64,000 bases of DNA from an uncultured Lachnospiraceae bacterium (GCA_958402795.1 CATXUX010000017.1:1-64000), one strand, 5' to 3'; positions 9,078-19,922 are shown, counted from the stretch's first letter. Translations and numbers: made by a program. The notes: generated from the sequence alone by a model not told the origin.

Positions 9078-11924
9078 ATGGGAACAAAGATGGATGCCCG
9101 GAAATACATTAAGATACGCGGCGCGAATGAGAATAATCTGAAGAATGTGGATGTGGATATTCCGCGAAATGAGCTGGTTGTCCTGACCGGACTGAGCGGA
9201 TCCGGCAAATCTTCTCTTGCTTTTGATACGATTTACGCGGAAGGACAGCGAAGATATATGGAATCGTTGTCTTCCTACGCACGGCAGTTTCTCGGACAAA
9301 TGGAGAAACCGGACGTAGAAAGCATTGAGGGACTGTCACCGGCAATCTCGATCGACCAGAAGTCTACGAATCACAATCCGCGTTCTACGGTGGGTACAGT
9401 GACTGAGATTTATGATTACTTCCGGCTTCTGTATGCCCGGATCGGGATTCCGCACTGTCCGAAGTGCGGCAGGGAGATCCGGAAACAATCCGTGGATGAG
9501 ATGGCGGACCAGATTATGAAACTTCCACAGGGAACCCGGATTCAATTGCTGGCGCCCGTGGTCCGCGGCAAGAAGGGCACCCATGCGAAGCTTTTGGAGC
9601 GGGCAAAGAAAAGCGGATATGTACGTGTACGTGTGGATGGAAGCCTTTATGAATTATCGGAGAATATTACGTTAGATAAGAATATTAAGCATAATATCGA
9701 GATTATCGTGGATCGTCTGATTGTGAAATCGGAGATTGAGAAGCGACTCACAGATTCCATTGAAAGTGTGCTGAATCTGGCAGAAGGTCTTTTGGTTGTA
9801 GATGTTATTGGCGGGGAACCGCTGAATTTCAGCCAGAGCTTTTCCTGCCCGGACTGCGGGATCAGTATCGATGAGATTGAACCGAGAAGTTTTTCCTTTA
9901 ATAATCCGTTTGGAGCGTGTCCGTCCTGCTCTGGTCTGGGATACAAGATGGAATTTGCAGAGGAACTGATGATTCCGGATCCGTCACTCAGTATCAATCA
10001 AGGCGCGATCGTAGTGATGGGATGGCAGTCCTGCAATGATAAAGGCAGCTTTACCAATGCGATCCTCACAGCACTCTGTAAAGAATATGGATTTGATCTG
10101 GACACACCATTTGCAGATTACCCGAAAAAGATTCATGATATTCTGATCTATGGGACGAATGGTCATTTTGTGAAGGTGTACTATAAAGGACAGCGGGGAG
10201 AAGGCGTCTATGATGTTGCGTTTGAGGGACTGATCAAGAACGTGGAGCGACGTTACCGGGAAACCTATTCGGAAACGTCAAAGGCGGAATATGAGACATT
10301 TATGAATATCACGCCATGTTCTGAGTGTAAAGGACAGCGTCTCAAGCAGAGCGCGCTTGCCGTAACGGTAGGAGAGAAAAATATTGCAGACGTAACGGCA
10401 CTTTCCATCGACAGACTGCAGAATTTTCTGCAGAATCTGGAGCTGACAAAGACGCAGCATTTGATCGGAGATCAGATTTTGAAAGAAATCAATGCACGTA
10501 TACAATTTTTGATGGACGTCGGACTGGAATATCTCACGCTTGCACGTTCTGCAGGTTCTTTGTCGGGCGGCGAGGCACAGCGTATTCGTCTGGCAACTCA
10601 GATCGGTTCCGGTCTGGTAGGCGTTGCGTATATTCTGGACGAGCCAAGCATCGGACTGCATCAGCGGGATAATGACAAGCTGCTGGCGACCTTGAAGCGG
10701 CTGCGGGATCTGGGAAATACGCTGATCGTTGTCGAGCATGACGAAGATACGATGCTGGCGGCGGATTATATTGTGGATATCGGCCCCGGAGCAGGGGAAC
10801 ACGGCGGTCAGGTAGTTGCTGTGGGTACTGCCGAGGAGATCATGAAGTGTGAAAACTCGCTCACGGGGGATTATTTGAGCGGAAGAAAGAAGATTCCGGT
10901 GCCGGAGAAGAGAAAAAAGCCGTCCGGATGGCTGAAAGTAGTCGGAGCACAGGAAAACAATCTGAAAAATATCACAGTGAAATTCCCGCTGGGAGTTATG
11001 ACATGTGTGACAGGAGTTTCCGGTTCCGGTAAAAGTTCTCTGGTCAACGAGATATTATATAAAAAACTTGCAAAAGAATTGAACCGTGCACGGACGATCC
11101 CGGGAAAGCACAAGCGCATTGAAGGACTGGAGCAGGTGGATAAAGTGATTAATATTGACCAGTCTCCGATCGGCAGAACGCCGCGCTCAAACCCGGCAAC
11201 TTATACCGGTGTTTTTGATCTGATACGGGATCTGTTCGCGTCCACGCCGGATGCGAAGGCGCGGGGATATAAAAAGGGACGGTTCAGCTTCAATGTAAAA
11301 GGCGGACGCTGCGAGGCATGCTCCGGTGACGGAATCATTAAAATCGAGATGCATTTCCTGCCGGACGTCTATGTTCCGTGTGAGGTCTGCGGCGGCAAAC
11401 GATACAACCGGGAAACACTGGATGTAAAATATAAGGGGAAAAATATCTATGACGTCCTGAGCATGACGGTAGAAGAAGCAGTTGATTTCTTTGAGAATGT
11501 TCCCAGCATCCGCAGGAAGATGGAAACACTGAATGATGTGGGCCTTTCTTATATCCGGCTGGGGCAGCCGTCGACAGAACTGTCAGGCGGCGAGGCACAG
11601 CGGATCAAGCTGGCCGCGGAACTGAGCAGGCGGGGAACCGGAAAGACGGTGTACATTCTGGATGAACCGACAACAGGATTACATTTTGCAGATGTGCACA
11701 AGCTGACGGAGATCCTGCACAGGCTGACAGCGGACGGCAATACCGTGATCGTGATCGAGCATAATCTGGATGTGATCAAAACAGCGGATTATATTATCGA
11801 TATCGGTCCTGAGGGAGGCGACAAAGGCGGGACAATTGTTGCCTGCGGCACGCCCGAAGAAATTGCAAAGAATGAAAAATCTTATACAGGGAAATATATT
11901 GACATGATGCTCCGGAAATCTTAA
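9078..11924 (+). CDS. uvrA: excinuclease ABC subunit A
   Basis: This 948-residue double ABC ATPase recognises DNA damage. It has two Walker A sites (GLSGSGKSS near residue 35 and GVSGSGKSS near 640), two signature motifs (LSGGEAQRI) and zinc-binding CxxC pairs (CPKC, CPDC with CPSC, CEAC with CEVC). An in-frame start at 9033 lies inside uvrB. ATG 9078 is preferred because TAGGAGA lies just before it; ATG 9090 is also possible. It sits 28 bases after uvrB in an operon. Confidence 0.97.
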   Translation: MGTKMDARKYIKIRGANENNLKNVDVDIPRNELVVLTGLSGSGKSSLAFDTIYAEGQRRYMESLSSYARQFLGQMEKPDVESIEGLSPAISIDQKSTNHNPRSTVGTVTEIYDYFRLLYARIGIPHCPKCGREIRKQSVDEMADQIMKLPQGTRIQLLAPVVRGKKGTHAKLLERAKKSGYVRVRVDGSLYELSENITLDKNIKHNIEIIVDRLIVKSEIEKRLTDSIESVLNLAEGLLVVDVIGGEPLNFSQSFSCPDCGISIDEIEPRSFSFNNPFGACPSCSGLGYKMEFAEELMIPDPSLSINQGAIVVMGWQSCNDKGSFTNAILTALCKEYGFDLDTPFADYPKKIHDILIYGTNGHFVKVYYKGQRGEGVYDVAFEGLIKNVERRYRETYSETSKAEYETFMNITPCSECKGQRLKQSALAVTVGEKNIADVTALSIDRLQNFLQNLELTKTQHLIGDQILKEINARIQFLMDVGLEYLTLARSAGSLSGGEAQRIRLATQIGSGLVGVAYILDEPSIGLHQRDNDKLLATLKRLRDLGNTLIVVEHDEDTMLAADYIVDIGPGAGEHGGQVVAVGTAEEIMKCENSLTGDYLSGRKKIPVPEKRKKPSGWLKVVGAQENNLKNITVKFPLGVMTCVTGVSGSGKSSLVNEILYKKLAKELNRARTIPGKHKRIEGLEQVDKVINIDQSPIGRTPRSNPATYTGVFDLIRDLFASTPDAKARGYKKGRFSFNVKGGRCEACSGDGIIKIEMHFLPDVYVPCEVCGGKRYNRETLDVKYKGKNIYDVLSMTVEEAVDFFENVPSIRRKMETLNDVGLSYIRLGQPSTELSGGEAQRIKLAAELSRRGTGKTVYILDEPTTGLHFADVHKLTEILHRLTADGNTVIVIEHNLDVIKTADYIIDIGPEGGDKGGTIVACGTPEEIAKNEKSYTGKYIDMMLRKS

Positions 11925-11937
11925 ATTATAAAAAAAT

Positions 11938-11978
11938 CCGGAAAAGGGGTTTTCATTTTCCGGGAAGTCGACTATACT
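11938..11978 (+). promoter_or_regulatory. hairpin and weak promoter before the MreB-family gene
   Basis: Arms CCGGAAAA (11938-11945) and TTTTCCGG (11956-11963) form a hairpin without a U run on this strand. TATACT at 11973-11978 with TTTTCA 17 bp upstream (11950-11955) could be a promoter whose -35 is buried in the hairpin. Both calls are tentative. Confidence 0.35.
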
Positions 11979-12102
11979 AATGAGTGCAGCTTATCAAGAT
12001 AAAAGGGTAATCCATAACAGACAAAAGAAAACGGCAGAAATACGGGATGTATTTCGCAGGAAAGCAGTAAGGTAATGGTTCATGGAAGAAGGGAGCGTTT
12101 GT

Positions 12103-13092
12103 ATGTCTGTGGATATCGGAATAGACCTGGGGACGGCGAGTGTCCTTGTCTATTTGAATGGAAAGGGAGTTGTACTGAAAGAACCGTCCGTAGTGGCGTA
12201 TGACAAAGATACAAATGAGATTAAGGCAATCGGAGAAGAAGCAAGACTGATGCTGGGGCGGACACCGGGTAATATCGTGGCAGTCCGGCCGCTGCGGCAG
12301 GGTGTGATCTCGGATTATACAGTAACTGAAAAAATGATCAAGTATTTTGTACAGAAGTCGCTTGGGCGGCGTACTTTAAAAAAACCGCGTATCAGCATTT
12401 GTGTTCCAAGCGGTGTGACGGAAGTGGAACGCAAGGCTGTGGAAGAAGCTACGTTTGCTGCAGGGGCGAGGGAAGTACATCTGATCGAAGAACCGGTTGC
12501 CGCGGCGATCGGTGCGGGAATTGATATTTCTAAGGCATGCGGGAACATGATCGTGGATGTAGGGGGCGGGACCTCCGATATTGCGGTGATTTCCCTTGGC
12601 GGGACAGTAGTGAATACATCGATCAAAGTTGCGGGAGATGATTTTGACGAGGCGATAGTGCGGTATATCCGCAAGAAACATAACCTTCTGATCGGCGAGC
12701 GGACGGCGGAGGAGATTAAGATCAAGATTGGTACAACCTATCCTCTTGTAGAAGAGGAAAAGATGGAGGTGCGCGGAAGAAACCTTGTGACCGGTCTGCC
12801 AAAGACGGTAACGGTGACTTCCACAGAGACGGAAGAAGCGCTGAAGGAAACGACAAGTCAGATCGTAGAGGCAGTGATATCTGTGCTGGAGCGCACCCCG
12901 CCGGAATTGTCAGCGGATGTGCTCGACCGCGGGATCGTACTGACAGGAGGCGGTTCCATGCTGCGGGGACTGCAGGAACTGATTGAAGAGCGCACGGGAA
13001 TCAATACGATGACGGCGGAAGATCCGATGAAAGTGGTCGCGATCGGAACCGGTCAGTACGTGGAATTTATGAGCGGAAACCGGAATATATAG
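12103..13092 (+). CDS. MreB/Mbl-family rod-shape actin homologue
   Basis: This 329-residue bacterial actin forms membrane-associated filaments that guide cell-wall synthesis. Actin-fold motifs are visible: IDLGTASVLVY (phosphate 1), IEEPVAAAIG, IVDVGGGTSDIAVI (phosphate 2) and VLTGGGSML (adenosine). Start 12103 is chosen over 12082 because GAAGAAGGGAG lies 8 bases upstream and the family begins close to this methionine. It stands alone, without mreC/mreD, so it may be an Mbl or MreBH-like paralogue. Confidence 0.9.
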   Translation: MSVDIGIDLGTASVLVYLNGKGVVLKEPSVVAYDKDTNEIKAIGEEARLMLGRTPGNIVAVRPLRQGVISDYTVTEKMIKYFVQKSLGRRTLKKPRISICVPSGVTEVERKAVEEATFAAGAREVHLIEEPVAAAIGAGIDISKACGNMIVDVGGGTSDIAVISLGGTVVNTSIKVAGDDFDEAIVRYIRKKHNLLIGERTAEEIKIKIGTTYPLVEEEKMEVRGRNLVTGLPKTVTVTSTETEEALKETTSQIVEAVISVLERTPPELSADVLDRGIVLTGGGSMLRGLQELIEERTGINTMTAEDPMKVVAIGTGQYVEFMSGNRNI

Positions 13093-13134
13093 TTATGCAG
13101 ACCGCACAGAGAATACGAAGAAAGAAGCAGTACG

Positions 13135-15345
13135 ATGGAGAAGATAACCGGATACGTGGAACATATTGTGTTCCGCAACGATGAGAATGGTTATACAGTG
13201 TTTCATCTTGAAAATGAAAAAGGAGAGCTGACCTGTGTGGGCAGCTTTCATTTTATCAATGAGGGAGAGATGCTGGAACTCACAGGCGAGTATGTCAATC
13301 ACAGCGTCTATGGAACGCAGTTCAAGGTAAGTTCTCATGAAGTGAAGGAACCAGAGGATCTTGCGTCAATTGAGCGGTATCTGGGGAGCGGAGCAATCAA
13401 AGGGGTAGGGATGGCTCTTGCCTCCCGGATCGTTCAGAAGTTCAGAGAGGATACGTTCCGGGTGATTGAAGAAGAACCGGAACGGCTGGCGGAGATTAAA
13501 GGGATCAGCCTGCGCAAGGCAAGGGAGATAGGCGTTCAGGTAGAAGAAAAAAAGGAGATGCGCCAATCGATGCTCTACCTCCAGAAATACGGAATTTCGA
13601 CGACGCTTGCTGCGAAGATTTACAAGGCGTATGGGGGAAAGCTGTATCAGGTGCTCGAGGAAAATCCATATCAGCTTGCGGATAACATTGATGGCGTAGG
13701 CTTTAAGACTGCAGATGAAATTGCATCAAGAATCGGAATCCAGCCGGACTCGGATTTCCGGATCCGGAGCGGATTGTACTATGTACTCCAGCAGGCGGCG
13801 GGGGAAGGACATATTTATCTTCCGATGGATGTACTGATGCGCCGTGCATCGGGGATTCTGGGCGTGGAGATTCAGGACACGCAGAAATATGTGATGGATC
13901 TCTGCATTGAGCGGAAAACGGTAATGAAAGAGGAAGAGGGAGAAATCCGCGTCTATCTGGCACGTTATTATTATATGGAACTGAATACGGCAAAGATGCT
14001 CTGTGATCTGAATATTGACTGTCCTATGTCCGAGGAGATGATGGAGAAGCGCCTCCGGAAAGTAGAGCGGCGGGAACAGATTACACTGGATGAGATGCAG
14101 CACAAGGCAGTGATCGCCACCATAAAACATGGACTTATGGTGCTGACCGGCGGGCCCGGGACGGGAAAGACAACGACGATCAATACGATGATTCAGTTTT
14201 TTGAGAGCGAAGGAATGCAGGTGCAGCTTGCGGCGCCGACCGGACGGGCAGCAAAGAGAATGACAGAGGCTACCGGTTACGAGGCGCAGACGATCCACCG
14301 CCTTCTGGAAGTCAGCGGGAATCCGGAGGAAGGAGACGGCGTAAAAGGCTTTCAGCGCAACCGGGATAATCCGCTGGAAGCGGATGTGATCATCATAGAT
14401 GAAATGTCCATGGTAGATCTTGCGCTCATGCATGCGCTGCTGTCTGCGATCCCGGTGGGAACCCGTCTTGTCCTCGTGGGGGACGTAAACCAGCTTCCAT
14501 CGGTCGGGGCGGGGAGCGTACTTAGAGATATTATTTCATCAGAATGCTTTCACGTTGTGACACTGACGAGAATCTTCCGCCAGGCGGGAGAGAGTGATAT
14601 TGTTGTGAATGCACATAAAATCAATGCCGGTGAACCAGTCATCCTCGACAATAAAAGCCGGGACTTCTTTTTCCTGAAGCGTCAGGATGCTGACACGATC
14701 ATCCGTGTCATGCTCACCCTCATTCAGAAGAAACTTCCCGGGTACGTTGGCGCGCCGCCGAGCGAGATCCAGGTGATGACGCCGACGAGAAAGGGACTTC
14801 TTGGTGTAGAACGTCTCAACAGTATTCTGCAGAGATATCTGAATCCGCCGGAGCCGGGGAAGGAAGAGGAAGAGATCAATGGACGTATCTTCCGCGTGGG
14901 AGATAAGGTAATGCAGATTAAGAATAATTACCAGTTAGAGTGGGAGATCCGTACGAAGTATGGCTTGACGGTGGACAAGGGACTCGGGATATTCAACGGA
15001 GATATGGGGATTGTAACAGAGATAGACGGTTACAATCAGACGATAGAAGTGGAATATGACGAGCACAGGGAAGTAAAATATACATTTGAGATGACGGAAG
15101 AACTCGAGCTTGCATATGCGATTACGGTACATAAGTCCCAGGGAAGCGAATATCCGGCTGTGATCATTCCACTTCTGCAGGGACCGAAGCTGTTATATAA
15201 CCGGAATCTGCTTTATACGGCGGTAACGAGGGCCAAAAAATGTATTACAATAGTAGGGAGTGAAAGCGTATTTCAGGAAATGATACAAAACAAAAGCGAA
15301 CAAACCAGATATACAAGTCTGGCAAAGCGCATTCAGGAGTTCTGA
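13135..15345 (+). CDS. recD2: RecD2-type ATP-dependent DNA helicase
   Basis: This 736-residue superfamily 1 helicase belongs to the RecD2 type found in organisms that use it outside RecBCD. The N-terminal region includes helix-hairpin-helix-like segments (residues about 80-200). Walker A GGPGTGKTT is near 338, Walker B IIIDEMSMVD follows, then GDVNQLPSVG and the C-terminal motif AYAITVHKSQGSEY. The role is 5'-3' unwinding in replication and repair. It begins 42 bases after the MreB-family gene. Confidence 0.93.
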   Translation: MEKITGYVEHIVFRNDENGYTVFHLENEKGELTCVGSFHFINEGEMLELTGEYVNHSVYGTQFKVSSHEVKEPEDLASIERYLGSGAIKGVGMALASRIVQKFREDTFRVIEEEPERLAEIKGISLRKAREIGVQVEEKKEMRQSMLYLQKYGISTTLAAKIYKAYGGKLYQVLEENPYQLADNIDGVGFKTADEIASRIGIQPDSDFRIRSGLYYVLQQAAGEGHIYLPMDVLMRRASGILGVEIQDTQKYVMDLCIERKTVMKEEEGEIRVYLARYYYMELNTAKMLCDLNIDCPMSEEMMEKRLRKVERREQITLDEMQHKAVIATIKHGLMVLTGGPGTGKTTTINTMIQFFESEGMQVQLAAPTGRAAKRMTEATGYEAQTIHRLLEVSGNPEEGDGVKGFQRNRDNPLEADVIIIDEMSMVDLALMHALLSAIPVGTRLVLVGDVNQLPSVGAGSVLRDIISSECFHVVTLTRIFRQAGESDIVVNAHKINAGEPVILDNKSRDFFFLKRQDADTIIRVMLTLIQKKLPGYVGAPPSEIQVMTPTRKGLLGVERLNSILQRYLNPPEPGKEEEEINGRIFRVGDKVMQIKNNYQLEWEIRTKYGLTVDKGLGIFNGDMGIVTEIDGYNQTIEVEYDEHREVKYTFEMTEELELAYAITVHKSQGSEYPAVIIPLLQGPKLLYNRNLLYTAVTRAKKCITIVGSESVFQEMIQNKSEQTRYTSLAKRIQEF

Positions 15346-15359
15346 AAGTACTGGATCTT

Positions 15360-16040
15360 TTGTATCCGCAGCATTGTCCGTTCTGTGAAAGAGTGACCGT
15401 GCAGGGGCAGAGAATCTGTCCGTCCTGCCGAAAACAACTGCCGTATATAGAAGAGCCGCGTTGTATGAAGTGCGGGCAACCTCTCAGGGAAGAAGAACGA
15501 GAATATTGTGAGGACTGTACAAGGCATTCGCGCGCATATGAGCAGGGGAGAAGTCTCTGGATTCACGGCGGGCGTGTTTCACATGCGATTTATCAGTTTA
15601 AATTTCATAATAAACGATATTATGCGGGAATATTTGCAGAGGAGACAGCCGCACGTTACGGGGGATGGATGAGCCGGTGCAAAATCGAAGAGATTATTCC
15701 GGTTCCGCTGCATCCGTCCAGACGGAGAAAGAGGGGGTTTAATCAGGCTGAACTGCTTGCGGAAGAAATCGGACGAAGGACCGGGATTCATGTCAATCCG
15801 AAAGTAGTATACAGAATCCGCAATACCAGACCACAGAAGGAACTGGATGACAGAGAACGGTATCAAAACCTAAAAGGGGCATTCGGAGTGTCTGCTTCAT
15901 GGACAGCAAAGAAAAATGTGCTGCTCGTTGACGACATTTATACGACCGGAAGTACGATTGACCGGATCGCGCGGCTGCTGAAAAAGGCAGGCGTTCAAAA
16001 TGTATATTTTTTCACTATAAGCATTGGACAAGGACTCTAG
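15360..16040 (+). CDS. comF: ComF-family phosphoribosyltransferase-like protein
   Basis: It has the two-part structure of the ComF family. An N-terminal zinc ribbon has paired cysteines (HCPFC, CPSC, CMKCG, CEDC). A C-terminal PRTase-like domain has the PRPP loop VLLVDDIYTTGST near residues 195-207. ComF proteins support DNA uptake in competent bacteria, possibly with PriA-like activity. The start is unclear. No ATG or GTG is in frame after the upstream stop at 15261. TTG 15360 is the first conventional alternative, while CTG 15351 has a better distance to AGGAG at 15335-15339 and would add the usual LDLL lead-in. The ribosome site lies inside recD2, suggesting translational coupling. Confidence 0.85.
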   Translation: MYPQHCPFCERVTVQGQRICPSCRKQLPYIEEPRCMKCGQPLREEEREYCEDCTRHSRAYEQGRSLWIHGGRVSHAIYQFKFHNKRYYAGIFAEETAARYGGWMSRCKIEEIIPVPLHPSRRRKRGFNQAELLAEEIGRRTGIHVNPKVVYRIRNTRPQKELDDRERYQNLKGAFGVSASWTAKKNVLLVDDIYTTGSTIDRIARLLKKAGVQNVYFFTISIGQGL

Positions 16041-16054
16041 GTATATGCTATACT
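16024..16054 (+). promoter_or_regulatory. extended -10 promoter ahead of the cda operon
   Basis: TG-C-TATACT (TATACT at 16049-16054) is an extended -10, with a TTGGACA-like -35 region at 16024-16030. It overlaps the end of comF and would transcribe the small membrane gene and cdaA-cdaR. Confidence 0.5.
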
Positions 16055-16110
16055 GAACGTAGTATGTAAACAGGGTGGCAGGTGTAATAATAAAGACAGG
16101 AGGTCTGGTG

Positions 16111-16506
16111 ATGTTAGATAAGAGAAAGATCAGACTGATGACGAAAATGAGTACTTATGAAAAATATGAAGCACGGCAGGATCTGAAGATCAGCAGTTAC
16201 TACAGAAAGGACTACACGAGTCTGAATACGTTGATCTCGATTTTCTGGGTGACGGTCGGATATGCAGTGGCCGCAGTGCTGTTTGTGCTCTGCAATCTGG
16301 ACGCCCTGCTGGCGGATCTGACCATGATGAAGCTGATTACGATCGTGGCGGCGGCACTGGCGGTATATCTGGCGCTTCTGGTGATTTACAGCGTATGCGC
16401 GGCCAATTATTATAAGATAAAGCATACGAAGGCAAAACGCCGTGTAAAAAAATATTACCGGGATCTGTCACGTCTGGAAAAGATGGAAATGAAGGAGAAA
16501 AAATAA
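16111..16506 (+). CDS. small two-TM membrane protein, function unknown
   Basis: The 131-residue product has a charged N-terminus (about residues 1-45), two hydrophobic segments (about 48-72 and 80-105) and a basic, lysine/arginine-rich C-terminal tail likely to be cytoplasmic. I recognise no family. Start 16111 is chosen because ACAGGAGGT lies six bases upstream; the longer frame from 16075 lacks a site. It precedes another membrane protein and cdaA in a tight run, so a link to cell-envelope homeostasis is possible but unproven. Confidence 0.7.
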   Translation: MLDKRKIRLMTKMSTYEKYEARQDLKISSYYRKDYTSLNTLISIFWVTVGYAVAAVLFVLCNLDALLADLTMMKLITIVAAALAVYLALLVIYSVCAANYYKIKHTKAKRRVKKYYRDLSRLEKMEMKEKK

Positions 16507-16509
16507 GCT

Positions 16510-17592
16510 ATGGCGACAATACTTGAATGGAGAGGTCAACTGCAAAAAGTATATGCAAAGTATTCCGTTTATATTATGAAAGGACTGCAGCTTATACTTG
16601 GACTGCTTGTCTTTGGTGTAATCAATTCCGGTATCGGATTTATGGAAAGAGCTTCCTCAATCGTCTGTACGGTGGGACTTGCCGTGATCTGTACATTTTT
16701 GCCGCTTTCCGTGATGGCTTTCGCGGCGACGGCATTGGTTCTGCTCCATCTGTACACATTATCGGCCGGTGTTGCAATTGTGGCAGCGATGTTGTTCCTG
16801 CTGATGTATATTTTCTACTTCCGTTTTTGCTCAAAGAATTCGTGGCTCGTTTTATTAACGGCAGTTTCGTTTACGATAAAGATTCCGCTTGTCATTCCGG
16901 TTGCAGCAGGTCTTCTGGGAGGACCGGCCGGTCTGATCCCGGTAGCGCTGGGGACGTTTTCCTATTATATGCTCCATATAGCCAAGATGTCCTCCAACAC
17001 GTATAAAGCTGGGGAATTGATCGAGGTAATTACAACATTTACGAAACAGACACTTACAAATAAAGAAATGCTTGTAATGCTGGCTGCAGTTGTAATTTGC
17101 GGTATACTTGTATACGGGATACGGATTTCTTCGCTGGACCATTCCTGGAAGATCGCATCTGTTGCCGGAGCGGTAGCAGAAGCTGCTCTTTGCACGGTTG
17201 GAAATGTGGCGTTGGAAGTACATATCTCATATGGACTGCTGGCGGCGGATGTGCTGCTCGCTATTTTGACGGGACTCTTTTTGGAAGTGATGTTTCTCTC
17301 TGTAGACTACAGCAGAACGGAGCATCTTGAATTTGAAGATGATGAATATCATTATTATGTGAAAGCTGTTCCGAAGCTGATCGCTACGGAGCCGGAGAAG
17401 AATGTAAAACAGATAGCAGGACACCAGGATGAGATATTGCCGGAAAAGAAAAATACGCAGAATATAAAAAAAGAGCCGGCGGAAAGAAAAAATAAAGAAC
17501 ATTTGGCGGAAGGTCAGACGCCGGATGATATCCTTCTGACCAGAAGTCTGAACAAGGAGCTTGGTCTGGGAAATCCCGATCAGAAAAAGTAG
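16510..17592 (+). CDS. polytopic membrane protein, function unknown
   Basis: The 360-residue product has about eight hydrophobic segments between residues 20 and 275, including a GLLGGPAGLIPVALG stretch. It ends in a long charged cytoplasmic tail (about 280-360) rich in Glu and Lys. No catalytic motif was recognised. It lies 3 bases after the small two-TM gene and 56 bases before cdaA. The pair may form a membrane complex tied to c-di-AMP or cell-wall control (inference from position only). Confidence 0.75.
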   Translation: MATILEWRGQLQKVYAKYSVYIMKGLQLILGLLVFGVINSGIGFMERASSIVCTVGLAVICTFLPLSVMAFAATALVLLHLYTLSAGVAIVAAMLFLLMYIFYFRFCSKNSWLVLLTAVSFTIKIPLVIPVAAGLLGGPAGLIPVALGTFSYYMLHIAKMSSNTYKAGELIEVITTFTKQTLTNKEMLVMLAAVVICGILVYGIRISSLDHSWKIASVAGAVAEAALCTVGNVALEVHISYGLLAADVLLAILTGLFLEVMFLSVDYSRTEHLEFEDDEYHYYVKAVPKLIATEPEKNVKQIAGHQDEILPEKKNTQNIKKEPAERKNKEHLAEGQTPDDILLTRSLNKELGLGNPDQKK

Positions 17593-17648
17593 GCTAAAAG
17601 GCGGAATACAGGGCAGGACTGTGGTATCACAGGGAAGGTGACAACAAG

Positions 17649-18521
17649 ATGGAACAATGGATACAAAATTTCTTTTATAAATATTTAGGCAGCCTGTATT
17701 TTCCCACGGTGACCGTGACGGATATTGTTGAGATTATTATCGTGGCGATTGCTGTATATGAGATCATGCTGTGGATCAAGAATACGAAAGCATGGATGCT
17801 TCTGCGTGGGATCATTATACTGGCAGTCTTTATTTTGCTTGCGACAATTTTTAAAATGCATACGATCCTGTTTCTTGTGAGACAGTCCATCAATGTGCTG
17901 GCAATCGCGGCGGTCGTCGTATTTCAGCCGGAAATCAGGCGTGCGCTGGAAAAACTCGGGGAGAAGCAGTTCCTGAGCGGCATTGTATCTTTGCGCAAGA
18001 ATAAGGAAAACCAGCGGTTTACAGATGAGACGATCGACGGAATCGTGCGGGCCTGTTATGATATGGGCAGAGAAAAGACGGGCGCGCTGATCGTTGTGGA
18101 GCAGGCGATTCAGTTAAAAGAATATGAGATGACCGGGATCGAGATGGACTGTAAGATATCCAGACAGGTACTTGTCAATATTTTTGAACACAATACGCCT
18201 CTTCATGACGGTGCAGTGATCGTGAGGGGGGACCGGATCGCATCGGCAACCTGTTACCTTCCACTGTCGGACAATATGCAGATCAGCAAAGATCTGGGAA
18301 CAAGGCATCGTGCCGCATTAGGAATGAGTGAAGTGTGCGATGCACTGATCATTGTCGTATCAGAGGAAACGGGGCAGGTCTCGGCTGCGGCAGGCGGAGA
18401 ACTCTTCCGCGATATTACGCCGGATGATCTGAGGAACAGACTTGGCCAGATCCAGTATAGAGCTTCGGAGCAGAAGAAATTTACTATACGGAAAGGACGG
18501 CGGAAAAATGAAAATTCATAA
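17649..18521 (+). CDS. cdaA: diadenylate cyclase CdaA
   Basis: This 290-residue membrane-bound enzyme makes cyclic di-AMP from two ATP. Three N-terminal membrane segments (about residues 15-95) precede the DAC domain, which has the catalytic DGA in LHDGAVIV (about 187) and RHR in GTRHRAALG (about 219). c-di-AMP controls potassium and osmolyte transport and wall integrity. The regulator gene cdaR overlaps its end by 14 bases, as in most Firmicutes. The usual third gene glmM is absent here, although glmS is 38 kb downstream. Confidence 0.97.
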   Translation: MEQWIQNFFYKYLGSLYFPTVTVTDIVEIIIVAIAVYEIMLWIKNTKAWMLLRGIIILAVFILLATIFKMHTILFLVRQSINVLAIAAVVVFQPEIRRALEKLGEKQFLSGIVSLRKNKENQRFTDETIDGIVRACYDMGREKTGALIVVEQAIQLKEYEMTGIEMDCKISRQVLVNIFEHNTPLHDGAVIVRGDRIASATCYLPLSDNMQISKDLGTRHRAALGMSEVCDALIIVVSEETGQVSAAAGGELFRDITPDDLRNRLGQIQYRASEQKKFTIRKGRRKNENS

Positions 18522-19911
18522 ACTTACCGAGAATCTCGGGTTGAAAGTACTGGCGCTGTTTTTTGCCGTGATGCTCTGGCTCATTGTTGTGAATGTAGAC
18601 GACCCTGAAGTGGAGAAAACATTCCACAATATTCCTGTCACGGTAGTGAATGAAGAGGTAGTCCTGAATACCGGGAAAACCTATCAGATCGTGGACGATA
18701 TGAATACGGTCAGTGTGACGGTTCAGGCGCAGAGGTCTGAGATGTCAAAAATATCTGCAGAAGACATTATCGCGACGGCCGATTTAAGCCAGATGGAAGT
18801 AAGCATAAAGATGGTTCCGATCAGTGCGGCAGTGAGCGGATACGAAGATGCTGTGGCAGAAGTGATTCCCAAAAATCTCCGTATCACGATTGAAGATGTG
18901 ACGAGCAATACATTCCCGATATCAGTCAGTACGAACGGAACCCCGCGCGACGGATATGTGCTTGGCGATATGACCGTAAATCCGGAAAATGTAAAGATAA
19001 AAGGCGCGGAATCGGTAATCAACAGTATCGAAAAAGTGGTCGCGCTGGTCAATGTTTCCGGCATCTCTCAGAGCAGCGTTCTGGATGCGGAACTGGTCTG
19101 CTACGATGTGAATGGCGAGATCGTGGATCAGACAAGACTGAGCAATAATCTGGGAATAGATGGTGTCAGCGTAAATGTGCAGATCTTGAATACGAAAAGT
19201 GTAAACCTGGATTTCCATGTTTCGGGTACGCCGGCCAAAGGATATGCATTCACGGATGTGTCAAGCGAACCTTCAAAAGTTCAGGTTTATGGTACAAAAG
19301 AAGCACTGGATCAGATCGACAGTATCGAAATTCCTGCCTCAGAAATAGATATAACCGGAGCGAAAGCGCGGATGGAAGTGACTGTGGATATTTCTCCGTA
19401 CCTTCCGGACGGAGTACGGCTTACCGATGAAAATGCAAGCAACGTAACAGTTACCGTTTTGATCGAGCAGGAAGGAAAACGTGTGATCGAGCTGCCGGTA
19501 GAGTCGATCGAGGTAAAGAATCTTTCAGATAAACTGACGATATCTATGGATAAACAATCTGATCTGATGCTGACATTTATCGGTCCGAAGGAGATACTGG
19601 ATACACTGGATATTCGGAATGCAGCATCGATCAATCTGAAGAACTACACATCGGCAGGAGAGTATGATGTTCCGCTGGACATCAGTCTGTCATCGGCGAG
19701 CGGGGTGGAACTTGACGAGACGTATTCGGTGCACATTGTCCTGTCAAAAAAAGACGCTGATAATACAGAGGGCGATAAGGCAGCCGATAATACGAGTAAT
19801 ACGGATGGTTCCGGTGGTTCAGACAGCACGGATGCTTCGGATAGTACAGACAATACCGATAATACCAATAATACGACAGATAAAGAAAATGATAATTCGG
19901 CAGATGAATAG
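18508..19911 (+). CDS. cdaR: CdaR/YbbR-domain regulator of CdaA
   Basis: The 467-residue protein has one N-terminal membrane segment (LGLKVLALFFAVMLWLIVV) and four extracytoplasmic YbbR repeats, each ending in motifs like PENVKIKGAE or PSKVQVYGTK. The C-terminal tail is Asp/Ser/Thr/Asn-rich (about 420-467). CdaR binds and modulates CdaA. Start 18508, inside cdaA, is preferred over an upstream frame start at 18442 because it gives the canonical N-terminus. Confidence 0.93.
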   Translation: MKIHKLTENLGLKVLALFFAVMLWLIVVNVDDPEVEKTFHNIPVTVVNEEVVLNTGKTYQIVDDMNTVSVTVQAQRSEMSKISAEDIIATADLSQMEVSIKMVPISAAVSGYEDAVAEVIPKNLRITIEDVTSNTFPISVSTNGTPRDGYVLGDMTVNPENVKIKGAESVINSIEKVVALVNVSGISQSSVLDAELVCYDVNGEIVDQTRLSNNLGIDGVSVNVQILNTKSVNLDFHVSGTPAKGYAFTDVSSEPSKVQVYGTKEALDQIDSIEIPASEIDITGAKARMEVTVDISPYLPDGVRLTDENASNVTVTVLIEQEGKRVIELPVESIEVKNLSDKLTISMDKQSDLMLTFIGPKEILDTLDIRNAASINLKNYTSAGEYDVPLDISLSSASGVELDETYSVHIVLSKKDADNTEGDKAADNTSNTDGSGGSDSTDASDSTDNTDNTNNTTDKENDNSADE

Positions 19912-19922
19912 GAGGCGTAAAT

